Source: Streptomyces venezuelae
GTDB taxonomy: Bacteria > Actinomycetota > Actinomycetes > Streptomycetales > Streptomycetaceae
Assembly: GCF_008642275.1 (NCBI RefSeq)
Contig: NZ_CP029189.1
Location: forward strand, 6,058,001 to 6,122,000
Length of the DNA: 64,000 nucleotides
Direction of reading: 5' to 3'
The notes below the pieces were generated by a model. The model was not told the DNA's origin. It was given only the letters and a program-made list of their open reading frames with translations, and ran no database searches. The position numbers and the translations under genes were made by a program. How positions within the stretch are numbered: the first letter of the stretch is position 1; each line of letters starts with the position of its first letter. Shown here piece by piece: positions 57,990 through 64,000 of the stretch.

Positions 57990-58889
57990 GTGCTGCGATA
58001 TCCGAGAAGGCTGCGGGCGGTGGTGCTGACGTGTCTGGCGGGACTGGTGCTGGCGGGTGCGCCCACGCCTGCCTCCGGCTCCGGCTCCGCCTCCACCCCC
58101 GTGTCCGTACCCGCCCCGGTCCCGGCCGCGGCGAAGCCGCTGTTCCAGCTGCCGTTCCCGTGCGGGACCACCTGGCAGCTGAACACCTGGGGCCACGATC
58201 CGGCGCTGGACATGGTGGTGGAGGGCAACACCGGATCCGACGGACTGCCGGTCCTGCCGTCCGCCGCGGGCACGGTGTCCGCCACGTACTGGACGGGTGG
58301 TTCAGGCAACACCATCCAGATCAGCCACGGCAACGGCTGGTTCACGGCGTACTACCACCTGAAGGACGACCCGGCGGCCTACGTCAAGAAGGGCGACGCC
58401 GTCCAGCCGTCCACCCGCATCGGCCGGATCGGCACCTCGGGCGCCTCCACCTGGTCCCACCTGCACTACGAACAGCGCTACCTGGCGTCGGGCGACTTCA
58501 CCGACGAGAGCCACCGGGTCCCGGCCCACTTCGACGGGGCCGAGTACTCGGGAACGGCGAAGGAGTGGCCGAGCGTCACCAGCCGCAACTGCGCCGGAAC
58601 CCCGCCCCCCGCCTGGCAGGACTGCCCGGCCGGCCACGTCTGCTTCTACTCCGGGGCCGACGGCACGGGCACCGTCTGCCGCTCAGCCTCCGACGAGCCC
58701 CGGAGCACGTGCGGGCTGCGCAGGTCCTTCTTCAACAACGGCACGCCGCAGCCGGGTTACGACCACGTGCAGGTGTACTTCCGGGAGGGAGGCAGCGCCT
58801 GCCTGCACCGGGGCTGGGACGAGGGGCGCGGGAACCTGCCCGCAGGGGGCCGGACCATCGAACGCTTCCAGTGGCGAGGAGAGTGCTGA
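57990..58889 (+). CDS. secreted M23 peptidase with C-terminal I36-like domain
   Basis: A 299-residue exported protein. Residues 1-30 are a Sec signal peptide (RRLRAVVLTCLAGLVLAGAP). The M23/LytM-like domain (about 45-200) has the zinc residues in WGHDPALDMV (His-x3-Asp) and WSHLHYEQRY (HxH). Such enzymes cut peptide cross-links of peptidoglycan. After residue 205 comes a Cys-containing domain of peptidase inhibitor I36 type: CPAGHVCFYSGADGTG, RRSFFNNGTPQ and a final GEC. GTG 57990 has GGGAGGGGAA just upstream. The same I36-like domain ends the kinase at 59755, which suggests that both bind the same wall feature or partner. Confidence 0.82.
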   Translation: MLRYPRRLRAVVLTCLAGLVLAGAPTPASGSGSASTPVSVPAPVPAAAKPLFQLPFPCGTTWQLNTWGHDPALDMVVEGNTGSDGLPVLPSAAGTVSATYWTGGSGNTIQISHGNGWFTAYYHLKDDPAAYVKKGDAVQPSTRIGRIGTSGASTWSHLHYEQRYLASGDFTDESHRVPAHFDGAEYSGTAKEWPSVTSRNCAGTPPPAWQDCPAGHVCFYSGADGTGTVCRSASDEPRSTCGLRRSFFNNGTPQPGYDHVQVYFREGGSACLHRGWDEGRGNLPAGGRTIERFQWRGEC

Positions 58890-58963
58890 AGACGGGCCAT
58901 TGTTGCGGGAACGATTGATTCCGCTGGCTAACCTTCCCCTGCACCTTCGGGGAAGGAAGCGAC

Positions 58964-59758
58964 GTGAACAGCATCATCGTGGTTCCGGGGCCCACCATGT
59001 CCCCGGCCGCACAGATCCGCCTGGCACCGGGGCAGACCCTCCGGTTCGGCCGCGAACCCCTCGGCCACTCCGGCACCGGTGGTCGTGGCAACGGCCCGCA
59101 CTCCCTCCACGGCCCTCACGCCCTCCACGTCCCGCACGCCGGCGTCTCGCGTGCGGCGGGGGAGATCACCGCCACGGCCACGTACTGGTCGCTCAGCAAC
59201 TTCTCCCGCTCGGCGACCTACGTCGTCGAGAACCCGGAAGGCGCGGGCGAGCACATCAAGATCGGCCCCGGCCGGCTGGACGCACCCGTCCCGTTCGAAT
59301 TCGCGCGGCTCGTCCTGCCGGCCGGCTCCGAACTGCTCACCCTGGACGTCTGGGCGCCGCGCCACGACTACGCCGACCGGGACGATCCCGGCGAGCCCGA
59401 CGGCGAGCCGACCGCACTCCCCTTCCCGCTCGACCGCTCCAGCCGGTACTTCCTGGTCCTCACCGCGCTCTGCGAACCGAGGCTGCGCGGCGCACCGCAC
59501 GCCCCGCTGCCCACGGTCGAGCAGGTGGTCGAACGGCTGAAGCCGTCCTGGCCCGCCGCCAACCGCGCCGCCGTGCAGTGGAACATCGACTACCTCGCGG
59601 TCAAACTGCGCCTCAAGCCCGGCCCCGACACGGTGGACCCGGGACCACGGCTGGTCGGCAAGAAGGAGACCCTGGTCTCGCTGGCCCTGCGCTTCGACCT
59701 CGTCCGCGAGGCGGACCTGGCGGCCCTGCCGGCCGCCCCGACCGGTACCGCCCGCTGA
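58964..59758 (+). CDS. FHA-domain protein
   Basis: A 264-residue cytoplasmic protein. The first 110 residues form a forkhead-associated domain: LRFGREP (conserved Gly-Arg), HAGVSRAAGEI in the Ser/His region and YVVENPEGAGEHIKI as the later strand. A His-rich loop (GPHSLHGPHALHVPHAG) is inserted before the Ser. FHA domains bind phosphothreonine. The C-terminal half is helical (VEQVVERLKPSW, VQWNIDYLAVKLRLKPG). It sits directly before a Ser/Thr kinase gene and shares 4 bases with it, so the phosphorylated kinase or its substrate is the likely ligand. GTG 58964 follows GGAAGGAAGCGAC. Confidence 0.8.
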   Translation: MNSIIVVPGPTMSPAAQIRLAPGQTLRFGREPLGHSGTGGRGNGPHSLHGPHALHVPHAGVSRAAGEITATATYWSLSNFSRSATYVVENPEGAGEHIKIGPGRLDAPVPFEFARLVLPAGSELLTLDVWAPRHDYADRDDPGEPDGEPTALPFPLDRSSRYFLVLTALCEPRLRGAPHAPLPTVEQVVERLKPSWPAANRAAVQWNIDYLAVKLRLKPGPDTVDPGPRLVGKKETLVSLALRFDLVREADLAALPAAPTGTAR

Positions 59759-61122
59759 GCGGGCGAGCCGGACACTCCGGCGCCCTCGACGTCCCGCCCG
59801 GCTACCGCGTCGGGCCCTGGGTCGTCGGGCACCTGCTGGGGGCCGGTGCCTTCGGCAGCGTGTACGCGGCCCTGCGCGCCGCACCCGAGCCGCGCCTGCC
59901 CGGCCGGGCCGCGCTCAAGTTCCTGCCGACCGGCACCCGTACCCCGCGCCGGTTACGGCACCTGGCCGAGCTCGCCGAGCGCGAGACCGAGTTGCTGCGC
60001 CGGGTGCGCACACCCCGGCTGATCAGGCTGTACGAGGTGCTCACGGTCGACGACCCCGACCGGCCCGAACTCGACGGCGCCACCGTCCTCGTCCTGGAGG
60101 AGGCGCGGGGCTCCCTGGACGCCCTGCTCGCCGACGGAGTGCCACCACCGACCGGGCCCGCCCTGCTCGCCCAGGTCTGCGAGGGGCTCGACCAACTGCA
60201 CCGCGCGGGCTGGGTCCACGGCGACCTCAAGCCGGGCAACGTCCTGCTGATGGCCGACGGCACGGCGCGGCTGGGCGACTTCAACATGGCCGCGGAACTG
60301 GAGGGCACCCACGCCTACTCCCCGGCCTTCGCCACCCCCGACTACACCCCGCCGGACCTGCTCTGGTCGGAAGTCGGCGAACGCGGTACGAAGATCCGCC
60401 CGACGGCCGACATCTGGGCCTTCGGCGTTCTGGCCCACGTCGTCCTGACCGGGGCACTCCCGCTGCCCGGCGGCACCCCCGCCGCCCGCCGGGACGCCGC
60501 CCTGCGCTACGCCCGGGGCGAGGAGGAGCTGCGGCTGTCACCGGAACTCCCGGAGCACTGGCGGGACGTCGTCCGCGACTGCCTGGCCCGAAGACACGAG
60601 GACCGGGCCGCGCACACAGCGGCGTCGCTGCTGCGCCGGGTGGAGGCGGCGGCCGCTCCCGCACCCTCCCGACCGGCCCGGCGTGTCCCCGGACCGGGCC
60701 GCCGGCGCCGCCGGCTGATCGCGGCCGGTACGGCGGCGCTCGCCGCCGGCCTGGGCGCCGTATGGGCTTCGGGTCTGTTCCACCTCGGGGACTCCGCCGG
60801 GGTGCTGGGGTACGACCGATGCTGGCGCGGGGCGGTCTGCTTCTTCTCCGAGGAGGACGGCCGGGGAGAGATGTGCTCCTGGGTCGACGGCGGATCGGAC
60901 TGGATCGACGGCCCGGCCCCCTGCCCCTGGACGGCCCGCAGCGCGCCCCGCTCCGTCTTCAACAACGGCTTCGACCTCACCCAGGGGGCGACCAAGGTCG
61001 ACGTCCTCTACTACGGCCGGGCCGACCAGCAGGAGCCGCTGGGCTGCGTGAAGGTGCGTACGAGGACCAACCTGAGCGGCGCCGTCCGCCCGCGCTCCCA
61101 CGCATGGGTGCCGAACTGCTGA
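59755..61122 (+). CDS. receptor Ser/Thr protein kinase with external I36-like domain
   Basis: A 455-residue kinase if translation begins at CTG 59755. The glycine loop LLGAGAFGSVYAA is at residues 27-39, Lys55 is the ATP-binding lysine, the catalytic loop is HGDLKPGN (Asp157, Asn162), and DFN replaces DFG at 175-177. After the kinase there is a basic stretch, a membrane helix (about 328-347) and an external C-terminal domain with six or more Cys of I36 type (CWRGAVCFFSEEDGRG, SVFNNGFDL). No ATG, GTG or TTG occurs in frame between the upstream FHA body and the glycine loop, and CTG overlaps the FHA stop as CTGA. A coupled CTG start is therefore the best reading. Codon 67 is TTA (59953). Confidence 0.72.
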   Translation: MSGRAGHSGALDVPPGYRVGPWVVGHLLGAGAFGSVYAALRAAPEPRLPGRAALKFLPTGTRTPRRLRHLAELAERETELLRRVRTPRLIRLYEVLTVDDPDRPELDGATVLVLEEARGSLDALLADGVPPPTGPALLAQVCEGLDQLHRAGWVHGDLKPGNVLLMADGTARLGDFNMAAELEGTHAYSPAFATPDYTPPDLLWSEVGERGTKIRPTADIWAFGVLAHVVLTGALPLPGGTPAARRDAALRYARGEEELRLSPELPEHWRDVVRDCLARRHEDRAAHTAASLLRRVEAAAAPAPSRPARRVPGPGRRRRRLIAAGTAALAAGLGAVWASGLFHLGDSAGVLGYDRCWRGAVCFFSEEDGRGEMCSWVDGGSDWIDGPAPCPWTARSAPRSVFNNGFDLTQGATKVDVLYYGRADQQEPLGCVKVRTRTNLSGAVRPRSHAWVPNC

Positions 61123-61187
61123 CCCCGGCCGGCCCGCGCGAGCCGATCGGGCCCGCACCAGGTCCGCCGCCGTCCAGCCGCACGCGG

Positions 61188-61421
61188 TCAGCTCACGCTC
61201 ATCCCCCGCTCCGGCCACTCACCCCGCTCCGTGTACAGGGCGTTGAGCTTCCGCGACGCCTTCAGGAAGGTGTAGTCGACCTGTGCGTCCTGGACCGTCG
61301 AGGTGCAGGACGCCTTGTCCATGGTCAGCCGTCGCTCGAAACGCTCGGGGTCGTCACCGAACTCGTACTCCACCAGATCCTCGGTCTCCGAGATCTTCCG
61401 GAAATACACGATCGCGGCCAT
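61188..61421 (-). CDS. candidate immunity protein, 77 aa
   Basis: A small soluble, acidic protein starting AAIVYFRKISETEDLVEYEFGDD (landmark FRKISETEDLVEY) with one central Cys and a C-terminal helix (LKASRKLNALYTERGEWP). ATG 61421 directly follows the toxin stop (TAAATG), so the two are translationally coupled, the classic order of a polymorphic toxin followed by its immunity gene. The fold may be a small beta-sheet protein. I cannot name the family. Function is inferred from position. Confidence 0.6.
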   Translation of the reverse strand: MAAIVYFRKISETEDLVEYEFGDDPERFERRLTMDKASCTSTVQDAQVDYTFLKASRKLNALYTERGEWPERGMSVS

Positions 61422-63071
61422 TTACCATTCCCCTTCGATGTCTTCGCGCTTGTCCAGCGGTCCGGATTCCTGCCAGTTGTGCGTCTCGTTCGCCACCCGG
61501 TGCGCCTCCTGGTAGGTGGACCCCGGGTTCTCGCGCAGGTACGTGAGCTCGGCCAGCTCGTGCTCCAGGAGCAGCCGGTCCTCCGGCAGCCCGTTTCCGG
61601 AGCGCAACCGGATCCAGGCGTCCGCGATCTCCGCGTCCGCGTCGAACTTCCGCATCACGACACCTCCCGTTTCGTAGTCCACGATGGGATGTTCCGTGTC
61701 GAACACGTGCTTCTTCACCGCGGCGATCTCCTCCGGGGTGAATCCTGTGGAGCCGTTGTCCCGGGCCAGCCCCTGCGTGTGACCGCTGATCGAGTCGACG
61801 TCCCGGTCGCTCTTCATGAAGTCCGCGTACGCGTCCTCCGCCCACTTGGTCTGGGCCGGGTCGTCGAGGAGCTGCCGGGGCCTCCTCCTGCCACCGGTCA
61901 GCCACTCGTCGGCCTGCCGCAGGCCCGTACCGGCGGCTCCCTCCAGCCCTTCTCGCAGGGCGAGTCTCGTTCCCGCCCGGGCTCCGCCGAAGCCCTTGGT
62001 GCCGAGGAGTTCGGGTACGAGGCGGCCCAGGCCTTCGGAGGGGTCGTTCTTGAAGCTGTCGATGAGCGCGCCCGGGATCCGTTCGGGGTGGGCGGCGGTG
62101 GAGACCAGGCCGGCCAGCGTCATGTTGAGGTTCTGCTGGTACTCGGCGGGATGGGTGAGGTTGTACGGGTCCATCGGGTTCAGACCGCGGGCGAAGTTGA
62201 CCAGCCCGGCCGTGCCCTTGACCACACCGCCGACGAAGTGGTTGAGCTCGACGGCCTGACCACCGTAGTAGTCGGCGATCCCGGCCAGGGCCCGGTCCGT
62301 CGCCGACGGCTCTTTCGGAGCATGCTCCAGCGCCGCGTCCAGCGCCTTGGCCACGTTCGCCGCGGCCTCGTCACGCTGCCTGCGGGCCTCGTTCAGGATC
62401 TCGTGGGCCCGCGTCCCGTCGGCCTTGCCCACATCGACCGGCTTCTGCGGCTCCGGCCCCGGATCCCGGCCCGCCTTCGCCGCCGCGTTGTACGTCTCGA
62501 CCTTCGCGGCATACCCCTCATGGGCCTCCTTCGCCGCCCTGACCGCCGCCTTGTACAAATCGATGGCCTGCTGCGCCTGCTTCTGCGCCCACTCCACCGT
62601 CTCCGCGTACCGCGTCAGCGCACCCGCCGCCGCCTCACACGCATCCGAAGCATGCAGCCAGTCCACCGGATGCATCGCAAACTTCTTGCGGAACGCATCG
62701 GCGGCCTGCCCCTTCCAGTGCCCCGAATCCAGCGCCCGCATCCCCTGACCGACCCGGTCGAACGCCCCCTGGAAATCACTCAGGTGCTTCGCCGACTCCC
62801 GGATCTTCACCGGCTTGCCGTGCACCAGCTCATCCGCCTGCTCACTCTGGCCCAGCTGCTGCTCACCGACCGAAGCACCCAGACCCGAAGCGACGTCGTC
62901 GCCCCAGTCCTCGACCTTGTCCGCCCAGTCGTCCGCCCCGACGTACTCCAGCCCCGCACCGATCCCGTCGGTGGCCTTGTCGACGCCCTGCCCGACGACC
63001 TTCTTCGTCTCCTCCCAGCCGTCGTCCAGCTTCTGCAGACCCTTGTCCAGCAGACCGCCCCAGTCCGTCAT
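61422..63071 (-). CDS. putative WXG-type polymorphic toxin / secreted effector
   Basis: A 549-residue protein without signal peptide. The N-terminal 200 residues are helical and contain GHWKGQAADAFRKKF, a W-x-G turn as in WXG100/LXG-type substrates of type VII secretion. A coiled region (QKQAQQAIDLYKAAVRAAKEAHEGYAAKV, landmark QQAIDLYKAAV) and a hydrophobic middle (about 280-330) follow. The C-terminal 150 residues form a separate domain (LLLEHELAELTYL, then YQEAHRVANETHNW) with conserved His and Glu residues that could be the toxin active site; the first has HELAE, not the full zincin HExxH. It starts one base inside the stop of the 63071-63712 gene and is followed directly by the candidate immunity gene. 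Confidence 0.65.
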   Translation of the reverse strand: MTDWGGLLDKGLQKLDDGWEETKKVVGQGVDKATDGIGAGLEYVGADDWADKVEDWGDDVASGLGASVGEQQLGQSEQADELVHGKPVKIRESAKHLSDFQGAFDRVGQGMRALDSGHWKGQAADAFRKKFAMHPVDWLHASDACEAAAGALTRYAETVEWAQKQAQQAIDLYKAAVRAAKEAHEGYAAKVETYNAAAKAGRDPGPEPQKPVDVGKADGTRAHEILNEARRQRDEAAANVAKALDAALEHAPKEPSATDRALAGIADYYGGQAVELNHFVGGVVKGTAGLVNFARGLNPMDPYNLTHPAEYQQNLNMTLAGLVSTAAHPERIPGALIDSFKNDPSEGLGRLVPELLGTKGFGGARAGTRLALREGLEGAAGTGLRQADEWLTGGRRRPRQLLDDPAQTKWAEDAYADFMKSDRDVDSISGHTQGLARDNGSTGFTPEEIAAVKKHVFDTEHPIVDYETGGVVMRKFDADAEIADAWIRLRSGNGLPEDRLLLEHELAELTYLRENPGSTYQEAHRVANETHNWQESGPLDKREDIEGEW

Positions 63072-63712
63072 CAGCGCCCACCACCCGACACCGGCGGCTG
63101 CTGCTGCGGTGCGGGTCCGACCCAGCCCTCGACCGCCGCATCCACCTCGTCCCGCATCCCCACCGCGTCGACGATCTGATTGCTGAGGAGGACATCCGAG
63201 CTGTTGACGTCCCGCACCGCGCCCTTCCAGGCCTCCTCGCTGTTCTCCCGCGCCCGCTCGAAGGACTCGGGACTGTAGTCCGCGTCCCGGACCTGCGTGT
63301 ACACGTTGTCCGACAGGACCGCGCCCCAGTCCTTACCGGTGATCTCCTGCTCCGACGCGTACGGATTGCCCATCGCCGAGTTCGTCAGCACCTTGAAACT
63401 GCCCTGGATGTACTGGTCCTGCTCGTGCATCACACCCGCCGACAGACCCACGTCGAACGCGAACTGGTTCCCCTGCTGCACCAGCGCCCGCACGCCCCAC
63501 TCCCAGCGCTCGCAGAACGTCTTCATCGACGCCGTCAGGCCCTCGTTCCCGCTCTCCATCCCCGACAGCGCCAGATCCGAGAACCCCCGCCCCATGCTGG
63601 CCGAACCCACCATCCCGAGCTCCTTCAGCTCGCCCAGCGTGTCCGTGATCCCCTTCGCTATCTGCCCCAGCGCCTGCTTCGAAACATCAAGATCCGCCCC
63701 GTCCCCGCTCAC
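63071..63712 (-). CDS. WXG/ESX-like helical partner protein
   Basis: A 213-residue helical protein. The first 130 residues have SKQALGQIAKGITDTLGELKELG and CERWEWGVRALVQQGNQFAFD (landmark ERWEWGVRAL), like ESX-secretion-associated proteins of streptomycetes that pair with WXG substrates. Residues 140-195 contain conserved KDWGAVLSDNVYTQVRD (landmark WGAVLSDN). There is no signal peptide. GTG 63712 was chosen because the region before it is Gly/Ala/Arg-rich and intergenic in character. The toxin gene starts on the last base of its stop. A secretion partner or adaptor role for the toxin is inferred. Confidence 0.6.
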   Translation of the reverse strand: MSGDGADLDVSKQALGQIAKGITDTLGELKELGMVGSASMGRGFSDLALSGMESGNEGLTASMKTFCERWEWGVRALVQQGNQFAFDVGLSAGVMHEQDQYIQGSFKVLTNSAMGNPYASEQEITGKDWGAVLSDNVYTQVRDADYSPESFERARENSEEAWKGAVRDVNSSDVLLSNQIVDAVGMRDEVDAAVEGWVGPAPQQQPPVSGGGR

Positions 63713-64000
63713 ACCCGCCCCTCCCGTCCGTCCCCGTCGAGCGCGGCACCATCCGGCACCAGCCCCCGCACCGGCGGAAACACGATCCCGCCCGGCCCCG
63801 CCGCATCCAGCGCTTCCTGCCGACACCGAGCCGCACTTCACGGCCCGTTGCAGTCGAACGTGATTCTGCCCGAGGCGCTGATGTGCACCAACTTCGCGCT
63901 CCGGAAGGCTCCGGACGAGAGGGGACCTCACGACTCCCCTGCGGCAGAGGGGTTCTCCCGGAACGGCTCGCCTGCCTGCCTGCCCGCTCGTTCCGGTGCT

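Noticed and set aside
63838..63925. Minus-strand peptide ending AKLVHISASGRITFDCNGP that reads like the end of a real protein
   Set aside because: An in-frame stop lies a few codons upstream and no start with a ribosome binding site is present. It might be a remnant or frameshifted 3' end, but 29 residues are too few to call.

Overview
The window is 64 kb of very GC-rich DNA with strongly biased third codon positions, many GTG and TTG starts, 4-base stop/start overlaps and rare in-frame TTA leucine codons. Together with the gene content (group 1h [NiFe] hydrogenase, MoxR/vWA/beta-propeller system, WXG-type secretion substrate, FHA protein and receptor kinase) this points to a chromosomal segment of Streptomyces or a close relative. 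I saw no tRNA, rRNA, insertion sequence, prophage or CRISPR array.

Layout. (1) 1-2459: pentapeptide-repeat protein and a six-helix ion channel, convergent. (2) 2786-12311: first half of an extracellular polysaccharide locus: WlbB-like acetyltransferase, alpha/alpha-toroid protein, TagA/WecG glycosyltransferase, UDP-ManNAc dehydrogenase, UDP-GlcNAc 2-epimerase, Wzz-like and Wzx-like proteins, a secreted beta-helix protein and a GT2 enzyme. (3) 12371-18646: a four-gene translationally coupled MoxR AAA+ / small accessory protein / vWA-beta-propeller / bpX6-like membrane protein system, ended by a very strong bidirectional hairpin. (4) 18709-32035: second half of the polysaccharide locus, mostly on the minus strand: glycosyltransferases, a Wzz-polymerase fusion, a second Wzz-like protein, a large secreted DUF4082 protein, two DegT aminotransferases, a NeuD/PglD-like acetyltransferase, a sugar epimerase and a Gfo/Idh oxidoreductase. 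(5) 32409-38269: glycosyltransferase, MFS exporter, TolB-like lipoprotein or anchored protein, alpha/beta hydrolase, small hypothetical proteins. (6) 38471-53533: a complete high-affinity hydrogenase locus: hypX, hhyS, hhyL, NifU-like, three uncharacterised conserved proteins, maturation protease, a 34-residue protein, hypA, hypB, hypF, hypC, hypD, hypE. (7) 53814-57851: His/Arg-repeat membrane protein, CPA2 antiporter with its TrkA-C subunit, NarL-type two-component pair. (8) 57990-61122: secreted M23 peptidase, FHA protein, receptor Ser/Thr kinase. (9) 61188-63712: ESX-like substrate, putative polymorphic toxin and candidate immunity protein.

How the genes may work together. The polysaccharide genes can make UDP-ManNAcA (epimerase plus dehydrogenase) and, with the Gfo/DegT/WlbB-like trio, a 2,3-diacetamido uronic acid. 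The sugar would be transferred by TagA/WecG, flipped by the Wzx-like protein, and polymerised and length-controlled by the Wzz/polymerase proteins. In-frame TTA codons in at least five of these genes suggest bldA (developmental) control. The hydrogenase locus contains every maturation function, including HypX, which supplies the active-site CO in air. It is consistent with scavenging atmospheric H2, as known for group 1h enzymes of streptomycetes. The M23 peptidase and the receptor kinase end in the same Cys-containing I36-like domain, which suggests a cell-wall-sensing circuit with the FHA protein between them.
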